A DNA stretch of 64,000 bases, taken from positions 930,001-994,000 of the forward strand of contig NZ_KQ758617.1 in the NCBI RefSeq assembly GCF_001457035.1, given 5' to 3'. Shown piece by piece: positions 32,734 to 42,208 of the stretch (positions are counted from its first letter, which is position 1; every line of letters starts with the position of its first letter). Below the pieces are notes generated by a model, which saw only the letters and a list, made by a program, of their open reading frames with translations, made no database searches and had not been told where the DNA came from. The translations under genes and the position numbers were made by a program. Origin of the DNA: Fictibacillus enclensis. Lineage in GTDB: Bacteria; Bacillota; Bacilli; Bacillales; Fictibacillaceae.

Positions 32734-34255
32734 GAGTTTCCAAAGTAAAGAGCCCGCAAGCAGAGAAGAACCGCAGACAAAACGGCCGTATGTTCTTGCA
32801 TCGGTGATTGTTGCCATGTTTATGGCAGCCATCGAAGGAACGATTGTTTCTACAGCCATGCCTGGCATTGTTGGGGATTTGGGTGGATTTGCTTTGTACA
32901 GCTGGGTATTTTCCGCATATCTGCTCATGCAGGCGGTCACTATTCTTATTTATGGGAAGTTGTCCGATTTATACGGCCGTAAGCCCGTTTTCATTATTGG
33001 TATTATCATTTTTTTAATAGGATCGGTTATGTGCGGGCTGGCAGGCTCTATGAAACAGCTGATCATTTACCGTTTGATTCAGGGTCTTGGAGCAGGAGCC
33101 GTGCAGCCAATCGCAACTACAATTGTTGGGGACATGTACACGATTGAAGAGCGGGCGAAAATTCAGGGCTACCTTGCAAGTGTTTGGGGAATCTCAGCGA
33201 TTGTCGGTCCGTTGCTTGGAGGTTTCTTTGTTACATACTCCCATTGGTCATTAGTATTTTGGATGAATATCCCGCTTGGAATTCTAGCTATGGCAGGTGT
33301 TGGAAAATTCCTGCATGAGAACGTAGAGCGGAAAAAAGTACATATCGATTACCTTGGTTCGCTCCTTGTTTTGATTGGGGTAAGTTCCCTGATGGTTCTT
33401 CTTATACAGGGAGGGACAGCGTGGCCATGGAATTCATGGGAAACCTACGTTCTTGGAATGGGCTCGGTGCTCATTCTGTTCGGTTTCTTCAAGCATGAGT
33501 CAAGGATTCCTGAACCCTTGATGCCGATTTCTTTATGGAACAACCGCCTGATCTCGCTTTCAAATGCCGCATCGCTAACGAACGGTGCTGTGTTGATCGG
33601 GATTTCCAGTTTCCTTCCCACGTATATTCAAGGGGTGATGGAACAGCCACCCGTTGTGGCTGGTTTTACGTTGACTGCCATGTCGGTTGGATGGCCAATT
33701 TGTTCAACGATTGCCGGAAAGCTGCTATTGAAAATAGGGTTCCGCCCCGTAGCAGTTTCAGGCGGTATTGCCTTGCTTCTTGGTTCGCTAGTATTTATCT
33801 TTATGGACCCCGCCAAAGGCCCGGTTTGGGCCGGTGCTGGTTCCTTTCTTATTGGGTGCGGCATGGGGCTGACGAATACCACCTATATTGTTGCCATTCA
33901 AAATACAGTCGACTGGAAAACGAGAGGGATTGCCACGGCATCCAATATGTTTATGAGAATCGTGGGAAGCGCACTGGGAGCTGCCGTTCTCGGCGGTATT
34001 CTGAACACCAGACTGAGTACCTATTTTGACCGCCATGGAAATGAAAATGAGAAGGTCACACTCGATGCGGCTAACATTTTGCTGGATGAAGAAAAAAGAA
34101 GCAAGCTGAGCAGTTCGGTACTGGAGCTGCTGCAAAATGGCCTTTCGTTTTCCCTTGCCGATGTTTATAAAGGTGTTCTTATCCTGTCGATTTTAAGTTT
34201 GCTGTTTTCCATTCTGCTTCCCAAAACAGAAAATCCAAAGACAAAAAGCCGATAA
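32726..34255 (+). CDS. MFS drug transporter, DHA2 (EmrB/QacA) family, 14 TM
   Basis: 509-residue proton-driven exporter. It has AAIEGTIVSTAMPGIVGDLG in helix 1, the motif A loop GKLSDLYGRKPVF, RLIQGLGAGAVQPIATTIVG (motif B), and motif C-type GISAIVGPLLGG in helix 5, the DHA2 pattern. ATG 32726 lies inside the 3' end of the CDF gene (8-nt overlap), downstream of GAGGTTGAG. Co-transcription with a metal exporter is unusual for a drug pump. Substrate unknown. Confidence 0.9.
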   Translation: MNESFQSKEPASREEPQTKRPYVLASVIVAMFMAAIEGTIVSTAMPGIVGDLGGFALYSWVFSAYLLMQAVTILIYGKLSDLYGRKPVFIIGIIIFLIGSVMCGLAGSMKQLIIYRLIQGLGAGAVQPIATTIVGDMYTIEERAKIQGYLASVWGISAIVGPLLGGFFVTYSHWSLVFWMNIPLGILAMAGVGKFLHENVERKKVHIDYLGSLLVLIGVSSLMVLLIQGGTAWPWNSWETYVLGMGSVLILFGFFKHESRIPEPLMPISLWNNRLISLSNAASLTNGAVLIGISSFLPTYIQGVMEQPPVVAGFTLTAMSVGWPICSTIAGKLLLKIGFRPVAVSGGIALLLGSLVFIFMDPAKGPVWAGAGSFLIGCGMGLTNTTYIVAIQNTVDWKTRGIATASNMFMRIVGSALGAAVLGGILNTRLSTYFDRHGNENEKVTLDAANILLDEEKRSKLSSSVLELLQNGLSFSLADVYKGVLILSILSLLFSILLPKTENPKTKSR

Positions 34256-34278
34256 TTACCGGCTGCTGTTCTTCATGG

Positions 34279-34650
34279 TTATGTTGTTTTCTCAAGAAAC
34301 TCTATGCGATTGCCGAAGGGATCACGGAATGAGAACCTTGATAAGCCCGGAATTTTAATTTCCTCTTTTACAGCTAATCCGTGGGAAAGAAGATGTTTTT
34401 TTACAGAGTCAAGCTGGGCCACTTCAAATGCGGGGTGGCTTTTTCTTTTTTGGAGAGGAATGTTTTCAATACCTAAATGAAGCTCCTGCTTTCCCATTTG
34501 ATACCATAATCCGCCGTTTGGTTTTAAACTCTCGGGTTTTTCAATCTCCTGAAATCCCAGGATTCCCGAAAAGAAGGATCGTGCCTGATCTTCAGTACCA
34601 GGGGGAATGCAAAGCTGTACATGGTGAATGCCTTTTACGTCTACTTTCAT
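34279..34650 (-). CDS. VOC superfamily (glyoxalase/dioxygenase fold) protein
   Basis: 123 residues with the two beta-alpha-beta-beta-beta units of VOC proteins: IHHVQLCIPPGTEDQARSFF, ILGFQEI, LWYQMGKQELHLGIE, then HPAFEVAQLDSVKKHL and FSFRDPFGNRIEFLE. Metal ligands would be His7, the His of LHLGIE and the final Glu of IEFLE. ATG 34650 has GAGAGGA 8 nt upstream. Possible role in detoxification or resistance; not determinable. Confidence 0.85.
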   Translation of the reverse strand: MKVDVKGIHHVQLCIPPGTEDQARSFFSGILGFQEIEKPESLKPNGGLWYQMGKQELHLGIENIPLQKRKSHPAFEVAQLDSVKKHLLSHGLAVKEEIKIPGLSRFSFRDPFGNRIEFLEKTT

Positions 34651-34780
34651 TGTTTTCATCCTCTCATTATGGTTCATCTCTACTTTTTATCTTAAATATT
34701 TCGTGCAGAGATGAAAAATAGAATATAATAGGTTAGAGTTATAAGTTTTGCTTATGAAGTTTAGCCGAAGGGGGAGCAGC

Positions 34781-35641
34781 ATGCAGCTATCTGAATTTAA
34801 AATCCTTCAAGTGCTCGCTCAGGAATTAAATATGAGAAAAGCATCCGAGCGCCTGTATGTTTCTCAGCCAGCCCTGAGCCAGCGCTTGCAGAGCATTGAA
34901 AACAGCTGGGGGACAAAAATTTTCCTACGATCGCAAAAAGGGCTCGCAATCACGGCAGCAGGAGAAAAAATTATATCCCATGTTAATGAGACGCTGAAAG
35001 ACGAAGGCCGTGTGAGAGAGGAACTGCAATCCCTTTCCAAAGAAGTGTTTGGTACACTAAGGCTTGCGGTGGCGTCCATCATAGGGCAGTACTGGCTTCC
35101 AAACACGTTAAAAAAATATGTGAACCTGTATCCGCAGGTCAATATCTCTCTCATTACGGGCTGGAGCAGTGAAATCATCAAGCATCTGTATGAAGATCAG
35201 ATTCATATTGGGATCGTCCGGGGGAATCCGGAATGGCGGGGAGAAAAAATCCACTTATTTTCTGACAGTCTGTACCTTGTGGATACGGATATTTCTTCTA
35301 TTGAAGAGTTACAGAAAACAGAAAAGCCTTTCATCCAGTTTAAAAGCCATTCCACCTATTATCAGGATATCCAGGAGTGGTGGCAGGACCACTTTTCCAT
35401 TCCTCCGAAAAAAACCATCATTGTTGATCAGATCGAAACATGCAAACAGATGGCTCTTCACGGGATTGGATATGCCATTCTGCCTTCCATCTCCTTACGT
35501 GAAGCGGATGCCTTTTATCAGGTTCCGCTGCATAATAAGAATGGCGAGCAGATGAAGCGTGACACATGGATGATCTGCCATGGTGCTTCACTTGAACTGA
35601 AACAGGTCGAAGCTTTCGTGAAATTGGTGAAGGAAGATTGA
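34781..35641 (+). CDS. ccpC: LysR-family regulator CcpC
   Basis: 286 residues: LysR helix-turn-helix (LNMRKASERLYVSQPALSQR near residues 15-34), then a substrate-binding domain including LAVASIIGQYWLPNTLKKYV, HIGIVRGNPEW and VDQIETCKQMALHGIGYAIL. These segments match B. subtilis CcpC (YkuM), the citrate-responsive repressor of citZ and citB. In B. subtilis ccpC lies a few genes upstream of dapH, as here. ATG 34781 follows GGGGGAG; the frame opens upstream at 34748 without a site. Confidence 0.85.
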   Translation: MQLSEFKILQVLAQELNMRKASERLYVSQPALSQRLQSIENSWGTKIFLRSQKGLAITAAGEKIISHVNETLKDEGRVREELQSLSKEVFGTLRLAVASIIGQYWLPNTLKKYVNLYPQVNISLITGWSSEIIKHLYEDQIHIGIVRGNPEWRGEKIHLFSDSLYLVDTDISSIEELQKTEKPFIQFKSHSTYYQDIQEWWQDHFSIPPKKTIIVDQIETCKQMALHGIGYAILPSISLREADAFYQVPLHNKNGEQMKRDTWMICHGASLELKQVEAFVKLVKED

Positions 35642-35716
35642 AACAATTTGGTTTGAATGTTGGCTGAATTAGTGGTTTAATACAATACAGAACGTATTAA
35701 AGGAGGAGCACACACC

Positions 35717-36433
35717 ATGAAAATGATGGATGCAAATGAAATTATTTCTTTTATTAGTAACAGTAAAAAATCAACACCTGTAAAAGTATATGTAAAAGGG
35801 GATCTGGAGGGGCTCCAATTCGGTGAAAACACTCAATCGTTCATCAATGGGAACACCGGGGTACTATTTGGTGAGTGGAAAGAGATCCAGGACGTACTGA
35901 AAACCAATGAAAGCAAAATTGAAGATTTTGTGGTGGAAAATGATCGCCGCAATTCAGCCATCCCGTTGCTTGATATGAAAAATATTAACGCACGTATTGA
36001 ACCAGGTGCGATTATCCGTGACCAGGTTGAAATTGGAAACAACGCTGTAATCATGATGGGTGCTGCCATCAATATCGGTTCAGTAATTGGTGAAGGTACT
36101 ATGATCGACATGAATGTGGTTCTTGGCGGACGTGCAACTGTCGGGAAAAACTGTCATATCGGAGCAGGTTCCGTCTTGGCTGGTGTGATCGAACCGCCAT
36201 CTGCAAAACCTGTTGTTGTTGAAGATGATGTCGTTGTTGGGGCGAACGCGGTGATTCTTGAAGGAGTTACAGTTGGACAAGGAGCTGTTGTTGCAGCAGG
36301 TGCCATCGTCATCGAAGATGTACCTCCATACACAGTGGTAGCCGGAACACCTGCGCGTGTGATTAAAGAAATCGATGAAAAAACAAAATCCAAAACAGAA
36401 ATTAAGCATGAATTGCGTCAACTGAACGATTAA
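35717..36433 (+). CDS. dapH: Tetrahydrodipicolinate N-acetyltransferase
   Basis: Acetylates (S)-2,3,4,5-tetrahydrodipicolinate with acetyl-CoA in the acetylase branch of DAP/lysine synthesis. The 238-residue protein has an N-terminal DapH domain and a left-handed beta-helix made of hexapeptide repeats ([52 protein letters not shown]) ending [21 protein letters not shown] precedes the ATG. Followed 26 nt later by dapL: a two-gene operon as in B. subtilis (ykuQR). DAP feeds cell-wall peptidoglycan and spore dipicolinate. Confidence 0.95.
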   Translation: MKMMDANEIISFISNSKKSTPVKVYVKGDLEGLQFGENTQSFINGNTGVLFGEWKEIQDVLKTNESKIEDFVVENDRRNSAIPLLDMKNINARIEPGAIIRDQVEIGNNAVIMMGAAINIGSVIGEGTMIDMNVVLGGRATVGKNCHIGAGSVLAGVIEPPSAKPVVVEDDVVVGANAVILEGVTVGQGAVVAAGAIVIEDVPPYTVVAGTPARVIKEIDEKTKSKTEIKHELRQLND

Positions 36434-36459
36434 TCTTGTCTGGACAGGAATGATATTGA

Positions 36460-37584
36460 ATGGAAGCTCAACGTTTCATTGACATTAGAAGACAGCTGCA
36501 TCAAATTCCTGAACCGGGTTTTATGGAATTCAAAACACAGCAGTTTATTCTAGATTTCATAACTCAGCTGCCACAAGAACGCCTGAGCGTAAAAAAATGG
36601 AAGACTGGTTTACTTGCTAAGGTGTCAGGTACCCATCCTTCAAAAACAATTGCTTATCGCACGGATATGGATGGATTGCCGATTAAGGAAGAAACCACCT
36701 ATGAATTTTCTTCTCTTCATAAAGGATTCATGCATGCCTGCGGACATGATATCCATATGTCCGTCGCATTGGGGTTGCTCGATTATTTTGTCAATCACCC
36801 GGTGAAGGATGATTTGCTGTTTGTGTTTCAGCCGGCAGAAGAAGGGCCAGGGGGGGCACTTCCTTTGCTTCAAAGCGAAGAGTTTCAGTCCGAAAAACCC
36901 GATATGATCCTCGGATTGCATATCGCTCCGGAATATCCGGTTGGCACAATTGCGGTCAAAGAAGGGCTTTTGTTCGCCAACACGTCGGAGCTTTTTATTG
37001 ATATTAAAGGGAAAGGCGGACATGCCGCTTATCCTCACCTTGCCAATGACATGGTCGTTGCCGCCAGTCATTTGGTGACCCAGCTTCAGTCGATTGTGGC
37101 ACGAAACATTGATCCTCTTGATTCAGCCGTCGTGACGGTTGGTAAAATTACCGGCGGGACAAAGCAAAATATCATTGCGGAAACCGCCCGTTTGGAGGGG
37201 ACCATCCGTACTCTTTCCTCCGACTCCATGAAAAAGGTCAAAGGAAGGATCGAATCACTTGTGAGGGGTCTCGAAATGTCTTTTGATTGCCAGGCCGAGA
37301 TTGATTATGGCGCCAATTATTATCAGGTGTACAATCATGAAGAACTGACGAGAGAATTCATTGCCTTCCTCGAGCGAGAAAAAACAGCTGAATTTTACCA
37401 TTGCAAAGAAGCCATGACAGGAGAAGACTTTGGCTATTTTCTAAAAGAAATTCCAGGGTTTATGTTTTGGCTAGGAGCAGACAGCGAGTTCGGTCTTCAC
37501 CATTCCAGGATCGAGCCGAAAGAAGAAGCGATTCCTGTCGCTCTCCGTACGCTTGTTTCTTATATCGAATGGAAAGCAAAATGA
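36460..37584 (+). CDS. dapL: N-acetyldiaminopimelate deacetylase
   Basis: M20 family amidohydrolase that releases acetate from N-acetyl-LL-2,6-diaminopimelate. The 374-residue protein has RTDMDGLPI, the metal-binding CGHDIHMS near residue 91, [11 protein letters not shown] with catalytic Glu, and a C-terminal ITGEDFG-type motif ([10 protein letters not shown]) with HHSRIEP. No strong ribosome-binding site immediately upstream (GGACAGGAA). Directly follows dapH. Confidence 0.95.
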   Translation: MEAQRFIDIRRQLHQIPEPGFMEFKTQQFILDFITQLPQERLSVKKWKTGLLAKVSGTHPSKTIAYRTDMDGLPIKEETTYEFSSLHKGFMHACGHDIHMSVALGLLDYFVNHPVKDDLLFVFQPAEEGPGGALPLLQSEEFQSEKPDMILGLHIAPEYPVGTIAVKEGLLFANTSELFIDIKGKGGHAAYPHLANDMVVAASHLVTQLQSIVARNIDPLDSAVVTVGKITGGTKQNIIAETARLEGTIRTLSSDSMKKVKGRIESLVRGLEMSFDCQAEIDYGANYYQVYNHEELTREFIAFLEREKTAEFYHCKEAMTGEDFGYFLKEIPGFMFWLGADSEFGLHHSRIEPKEEAIPVALRTLVSYIEWKAK

Positions 37585-37605
37585 AATTAGAAAACATATT
37601 AAATA

Positions 37606-37637
37606 AGGGGCTGCTCGTAATGAGCAGTCCTTTTTTC
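37606..37637 (+). terminator. dapHL terminator
   Basis: GGGGCTGCTC pairs with GAGCAGTCC, followed by TTTTTT. Confidence 0.85.
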
Positions 37638-37700
37638 GTTGTCAGAGGAATAAGTCGCCTTCTCCTAGGAAAAATTAAAAATGCTAAGGAGGTGGAAACG

Positions 37701-37946
37701 ATGGCAAGAATTGGTGTGGAGGAATCCTTAACTAATGTTTCCGATGCTTTAAAAGCTAAAGGTTTTGATGTGGTTATGCTTCGTCAGGAAAATGACGCAA
37801 ACGGCTGTGATTGCTGTGTGATCTCTGGTCAGGATGAAAATGTGATGGGCATGCAAAATGCAGTTGTGCAGGGCTCTGTCATTAACGCAGACGGTATGAG
37901 TGCTGATGATGTTTGTCAGGCAGTACAAAGCAAGCTTCAGCAATAA
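37701..37946 (+). CDS. ykuS: UPF0180 family protein YkuS
   Basis: 81 residues: [29 protein letters not shown], then [20 protein letters not shown]. The protein is small, soluble and of unknown function; the family is restricted to Bacilli and relatives. The CDCC cluster is notable. ATG 37701 has AAGGAGGTGG upstream. The same position after dapL is seen in B. subtilis. Confidence 0.9.
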   Translation: MARIGVEESLTNVSDALKAKGFDVVMLRQENDANGCDCCVISGQDENVMGMQNAVVQGSVINADGMSADDVCQAVQSKLQQ

Positions 37947-37956
37947 AAAAACAGAG

Positions 37957-37985
37957 GGGAACAGCGATTAAGCTGTTCCTTCCTC
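37957..37985 (+). terminator. ykuS terminator
   Basis: GGAACAGC pairs with GCTGTTCC; the tail is TTCCTC, so it is weak. Confidence 0.55.
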
Positions 37986-38096
37986 ATTTGTCTTTGTTTA
38001 TCTGCTAGGTGTAGAGGGTAATCTTTATTATCTTTACTCTTATTTTTCAGCAGGAGGTGACGTTCCTTGGTCACATAAGTGATCTGGGATAACCAC

Positions 38097-39401
38097 ATGG
38101 CATTATTCAATATCTTCATTATTATCATCCTAATATTAATAACCGCATTCTTCGTGGCTACTGAATTTGCCATTGTAAAAGTCCGATCAACCCGAATAGA
38201 TTTTCTGGCAGAACAGGGAAACGGAAATGCAAAAGCTGTTAAAAAAATTCTGGCCAATATCGATGGTTATCTTTCTTCTACACAACTGGGAATTACGATA
38301 ACATCACTGGCACTGGGTGGAATGGGAGAACCGACAGTGGAAACGCTGCTTCATCCCGTTTTTCAGCATGTAGATCTGCCAGCGCAATTAATCAACACCA
38401 TTTCTTTTATCATTGCATTTACAGTTATTACGTATTTTGAGGTTGTACTTGGCGAATTGGCTCCAAAGTCATTTGCAATCAGAAAGTCTGAGGCTATTGC
38501 CATGGCGGTTGCAAGACCCTTAATTGCCTTCAGCGTGATTATGTTTCCGTTTATCTTCCTTTTAAACCGTTCCGCTGCGATCCTTACCAGAATAATGGGA
38601 CTGAAGCGCGGGGAAGAACACGAAATGGCCCACAATGAAGAGGAATTGCGCCACCTGCTATCCGAAAGCTTTGAGGGCGGGGAAATCAACCAATCAGAAT
38701 ACCGTTATGTAAACCGGATATTTGAGTTTGATGACAGACTGGCGAAGGAAATTATGGTTCCCCGTACCGAGATTGTCTGTTTATATAAAGAAAATACCTT
38801 TTGGGAAAACCTTGATATCATGAGAGGGGAAAAGTTTACGCGATATCCGGTTGCCGATGAGGATAAAGACCATATTATTGGTTTGGTGAACATAAAGGAA
38901 TTCTTTAATGAACATGTAACCAATGAAGAAGAGGAACTGGAACGATACATACGGCCAATCATCTCTGTCCATGAATCGTTTCCCATACAGAAGCTGCTCG
39001 TAAAAATGCAAAAAGACCGGGTGCATATGGCAGTATTAATGGATGAGTATGGAGGAACCTCGGGCATTGTTACCGTTGAGGACATTATTGAAGAAATCGT
39101 AGGTGAAATTCGGGATGAGTTTGATGAAGATGAAGAGCCGAGAATCAAAAAAGTAAATGATCAAGTGACCATTCTTGAAGGAAAGGTACTTATTTCCGAA
39201 GTGAATGAAATGTTCCATCTGGATCTTGATGATTCGGATCTTGATACAATCGGAGGCTGGTTTTTAAGCCAGGGAATTGATGTGGACCTTGATAAAGAAG
39301 TAGAACACGAAGGGTATACATTCAAAGTGATTGAAATGGACGGACATCAAATCAAAAAGTTAAAAGTGATAAAAAGAGAAAAAGAAGAGGCAACAACATG
39401 A
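38097..39401 (+). CDS. CNNM/HlyC-CorC family membrane protein
   Basis: 434 residues: an N-terminal DUF21 transmembrane domain (three or four helices; LFNIFIIIILILITAFFVAT, then EFAIVKVR), a CBS pair (about 205-325; MVPRTEIVCLYKE, YPVADEDKDHIIGLVNIKEF, MDEYGGTSGIVTVEDIIEEI) and a C-terminal CorC_HlyC domain (EGYTFKVIEMDGHQIKKLKV). Bacillus relatives (YhdP, YrkA, MpfA/YugS) affect Mg2+ efflux and stress resistance, so Mg2+ transport is the likely role. I prefer ATG 38097 over GTG 38079. A strong terminator follows. Confidence 0.88.
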   Translation: MALFNIFIIIILILITAFFVATEFAIVKVRSTRIDFLAEQGNGNAKAVKKILANIDGYLSSTQLGITITSLALGGMGEPTVETLLHPVFQHVDLPAQLINTISFIIAFTVITYFEVVLGELAPKSFAIRKSEAIAMAVARPLIAFSVIMFPFIFLLNRSAAILTRIMGLKRGEEHEMAHNEEELRHLLSESFEGGEINQSEYRYVNRIFEFDDRLAKEIMVPRTEIVCLYKENTFWENLDIMRGEKFTRYPVADEDKDHIIGLVNIKEFFNEHVTNEEEELERYIRPIISVHESFPIQKLLVKMQKDRVHMAVLMDEYGGTSGIVTVEDIIEEIVGEIRDEFDEDEEPRIKKVNDQVTILEGKVLISEVNEMFHLDLDDSDLDTIGGWFLSQGIDVDLDKEVEHEGYTFKVIEMDGHQIKKLKVIKREKEEATT

Positions 39402-39426
39402 TATAACATGTTGTTGCCTTTTTTTA
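39388..39426. terminator. Bidirectional terminator (CNNM gene / chaB)
   Basis: GGCAACAACATG pairs with CATGTTGTTGCC, flanked by A- and T-runs. Confidence 0.9.
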
Positions 39427-39630
39427 TTACTCTTCTTTTTTTACCCACTCATCGTTATCATTTTTTTCGTACTTGTTTTTTACCGCACTCCATGCAACCT
39501 TGAAAGCCGTTTCTTCTTCTTTGTATTCTTCAGAGGCAGAATTGAAGGCTGCTTTGAAGATTTCCTGTGCGTGGTGCGGAAGGTTGTCTTTTACTGAATC
39601 TGGCAGTTCTTTAAGAGAATCATAAGGCAA
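39427..39630 (-). CDS. ChaB family protein
   Basis: 67 residues with the ChaB signature: DSLKELPDSVKDNLPHHAQE, IFKAAFNSA and AFKVAWSAVKNKY, ending DEWVKKEE. ChaB proteins are small helical proteins once linked to cation transport regulation in E. coli; function in Bacillus is unknown. AAGGAGG precedes the ATG at a generous spacing. Confidence 0.85.
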   Translation of the reverse strand: MPYDSLKELPDSVKDNLPHHAQEIFKAAFNSASEEYKEEETAFKVAWSAVKNKYEKNDNDEWVKKEE

Positions 39631-39691
39631 GATACAAACCTCCTTTATATGGGATTCTATATCATGAATACCCTTTGATCCCTTTTAATAA

Positions 39692-40540
39692 TCATTCGGT
39701 ACCAGGCTCGCCGGCTTTATCTTCTTCCGGAGAAGGCAACTGAATACCTGCTTCATTAAACTTCTGATGAAGGCGGTCTTTGATTTTTTGCTCCATGCTC
39801 CATTGCTTGAGGTTTTCGGTTCTTGCAAGAATGCGCAATACAGTTAGGCCAGTTTCTTCCTCGATCACTGGAAGAACATTCGGCCCTTCAAGGATGGCGG
39901 GCTCCTCCTGCTGGAGTACAAGACTTTCTTCTTTAATAATTCTCAATGCTTTTTCAACCTGGGGTGTGGTGGGGATTTTAAAATCAACGAGAGCCCTCAT
40001 ATTGCCTCTGGAATGGTTGCTTACACTTGTGATTAACCGGTTCGGTATATAATGAAGCGTACCGTCAAAGCCTCTTACTTTGGTTGTTCTCAATTCTACA
40101 TCCTCTACGATCCCGTTAAATACGCCGGTTGTGATGTAGTCACCAACATCAATTTGTTTTTCCAGGAGAATAAAGAACCCTGTAACAATATCACTGACAA
40201 GTCCCTGTGCTCCGAAGCCGATAGCAAGTCCAACGATCCCCGCGCCTGCAAGCAGCCCTCGGATATCAATGTTGAACAGACCAAAAACGGCGACAAAAGC
40301 CATAAAGATTAAGGCATATGTATAAATGCTGATAACCAGTGTCTCCAAAGTTCTTGCCCTGAAATTGGACATGCTTTTTCGATGCATCATTCGGTCAAAG
40401 GCTGTTCGGATGATTTTCTTTCCAATATTGCGGATGACTATATAAATAATATAGATTGCAATGAGTTTTAGCACTAAAATTCCGGCGCTGATCAAAATAG
40501 CTCCCCAGTCCACCTCAGTAAATTTTCTGTAATCTGGCAT
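39692..40540 (-). CDS. ykuT: Small-conductance mechanosensitive channel (MscS family, YkuT)
   Basis: 282 residues: N-terminal TM helices (GAILISAGILVLKLIAIYII, VISIYTYALIFMAFVAVFGL), the pore helix ALLAGAGIVGLAIGFGAQGL, then GFFILLEKQIDVGDYI and VEDVELRTTKVRGFDGTLHYIPN of the cytosolic beta domain. It opens on hypoosmotic shock to release solutes. AGGAGGAG precedes the ATG. In B. subtilis ykuT precedes ykuU, as here, though they are divergent in this window. Confidence 0.92.
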   Translation of the reverse strand: MPDYRKFTEVDWGAILISAGILVLKLIAIYIIYIVIRNIGKKIIRTAFDRMMHRKSMSNFRARTLETLVISIYTYALIFMAFVAVFGLFNIDIRGLLAGAGIVGLAIGFGAQGLVSDIVTGFFILLEKQIDVGDYITTGVFNGIVEDVELRTTKVRGFDGTLHYIPNRLITSVSNHSRGNMRALVDFKIPTTPQVEKALRIIKEESLVLQQEEPAILEGPNVLPVIEEETGLTVLRILARTENLKQWSMEQKIKDRLHQKFNEAGIQLPSPEEDKAGEPGTE

Positions 40541-40713
40541 TAATACTTGCTCCTCCTTCTGTTGTTAACATGTTTAGTATGCATAACAGTATAACCGAGT
40601 AAACGGCGCAATCCAATTATTTCACTTCTTTTGATTAACTTGTTATGATATGGGGGAAAGTAAAAATGGTTGTCATTTATAAGGCCCTTATTTAAATTAA
40701 TTATTATTTAACA

Positions 40714-40742
40714 TTGACTAAAAAGTAAGGGTGCATTATAAT
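40714..40742 (+). promoter_or_regulatory. Sigma-A promoter of the peroxiredoxin gene
   Basis: TTGACT (40714-40719), 17 nt, TATAAT (40737-40742), near consensus. The -10 overlaps one perfect PerR-type half site TTATAAT; the second half (ATAGTGA) is poor, so PerR control is only a possibility. Confidence 0.75.
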
Positions 40743-40783
40743 AATAGTGAAGCAATAACTTAAATAGTTGGAGGGATTTTAAC

Positions 40784-41332
40784 ATGGCAGAACGCATGGT
40801 AGCAAAACAAGCTCCGCGCTTTGAAATGGACGCTGTATTGCCAAACAAAGAATTTGGCAAAGTAAGTCTTGAAGAAAACATGAAGAATGATAAATGGACA
40901 GTACTATTCTTCTATCCAATGGACTTCACATTCGTATGTCCTACTGAAATCACTTCTTTGAGCGATCGTTTTGACGAGTTCGAAGATTTGGATGCAGAAG
41001 TAATTGGTGTTTCTACAGACACTATTCATACGCACAAAGCGTGGATCAATACTCCACGTGATTCAAATGGTCTTGGTGATCTTAACTATGCACTTGCTGC
41101 AGACACAAATCATGTTGTAGCACGTGACTATGGCGTATTGATTGAAGAAGAAGGCGTTGCCCTTCGTGGACTGTACATTATTTCTCCTGAAGGTGAATTA
41201 ATGTATGCAGTAGTTAACCACAACAATATCGGCCGTGATGTGGACGAGACATTGCGTGTACTTCAAGCACTTCAAACTGGCGGACTTTGCCCGGCAAACT
41301 GGAAACCAGGACAAGAAACACTTAACGTATAA
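40784..41332 (+). CDS. ykuU: 2-Cys peroxiredoxin YkuU
   Basis: 182-residue typical 2-Cys peroxiredoxin of the AhpC/Prx1 class. The peroxidatic cysteine is C52 in FTFVCPTE; the resolving cysteine is C169 in GGLCPANW. It reduces H2O2 and alkyl hydroperoxides using thioredoxin. The N-terminal MVAKQAPRFEMDAV and NHNNIGRDVDETLRVLQALQ match the YkuU group. Good AGTTGGAGGG site and a consensus promoter suggest high expression. Terminator follows. Confidence 0.94.
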   Translation: MAERMVAKQAPRFEMDAVLPNKEFGKVSLEENMKNDKWTVLFFYPMDFTFVCPTEITSLSDRFDEFEDLDAEVIGVSTDTIHTHKAWINTPRDSNGLGDLNYALAADTNHVVARDYGVLIEEEGVALRGLYIISPEGELMYAVVNHNNIGRDVDETLRVLQALQTGGLCPANWKPGQETLNV

Positions 41333-41350
41333 GACCTGTTTCATAAGGAA

Positions 41351-41382
41351 ATGGCCAAGATTTATCTTGGCCATTTTTTTTT
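41351..41382 (+). terminator. ykuU terminator
   Basis: ATGGCCAAGA pairs with TCTTGGCCAT, then eight T. Confidence 0.95.
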
Positions 41383-41481
41383 GTTTATTCTCAATGCATT
41401 GAGAATGGTAGTTTTGTGAAGAGGGGACAATGTGATATGCTAAATAAAAAATAGTACATGTGATATGCTGGAGGAATTAAT

Positions 41482-42156
41482 GTGGCAAAACGACAGGTGA
41501 AACGGCAGTATGCGGTAATAGGGCTAGGCCGGTTTGGTGGAGGGGTTGTCCGGGCATTGGTTGAGCAGGGGATGGAAGTGCTCGGGATCGATATGGATGA
41601 AGACCGGGTAAATGAGTATTCTTCAATCGCTACTCATGCCGTGGTGGCGGACTCAACGGATGAAGGGGTACTCAAGAGTTTGGGAGTTCGAAACTTTGAG
41701 CATGTCATTGTAGCGATCGGGGAGAATCTTCAATCCAGTATCTTGACCACGCTCATTCTTAAAGACATGGGTATTGATAAAATTACGGTGAAGGCCCAGA
41801 ATGATTATCATGAACGGGTATTATTAAAAATTGGTGCGGACCGCATTATTCATCCTGAACGTGATATGGGTATACGAATTGCCCATCAGGTGGTTTCAAA
41901 AAGTGTTCTTGACTATCTGGAATTATCGGATGAGTACAGTATCGTCGAAATGGTGGCCGGAAGCAAAATAGAAGGAAAATCCCTGTTAGAAATGGATATT
42001 CGGGCAAAGTACGGCTGCAATGTGGTCGCTATCAAAAGAGACCATGAAGTCATTGTTTCACCGCATGCCAACCAGCCTGTTCAGGAAGGCGATGTTTTGA
42101 TTGTCATTGGTGCAGAAAAGGATATCAACCGGCTCGAAGATAATTTGATGGCATGA
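41482..42156 (+). CDS. ktrC: K+ uptake regulatory subunit KtrC (RCK protein)
   Basis: 224-residue TrkA/RCK protein: Rossmann YAVIGLGRFGGGVVRALVEQ (GxGxxG), acid at VLGIDMDEDRVNEY, TLILKDMGIDKITVKAQN, then a TrkA-C domain (SVLDYLELSDEYSIVEMVA). As an octameric ring it gates KtrD-type K+ channels in response to ATP/ADP and, in B. subtilis, to c-di-AMP. KtrC-type genes neighbour rnjA in B. subtilis, as here. GTG start with TGGAGGAAT. Confidence 0.92.
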   Translation: MAKRQVKRQYAVIGLGRFGGGVVRALVEQGMEVLGIDMDEDRVNEYSSIATHAVVADSTDEGVLKSLGVRNFEHVIVAIGENLQSSILTTLILKDMGIDKITVKAQNDYHERVLLKIGADRIIHPERDMGIRIAHQVVSKSVLDYLELSDEYSIVEMVAGSKIEGKSLLEMDIRAKYGCNVVAIKRDHEVIVSPHANQPVQEGDVLIVIGAEKDINRLEDNLMA

Positions 42157-42167
42157 TCAATCGATCA

Positions 42168-42204
42168 AAAAAAGCATGAGAGGAATTTTCCTCTCATGCT
42201 TTTA
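42168..42204. terminator. Bidirectional terminator ktrC/rnjA
   Basis: AAAGCATGAGAGG pairs with CCTCTCATGCTTT, A- and T-rich flanks. Confidence 0.9.
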
Positions 42205-42208
42205 TTCA

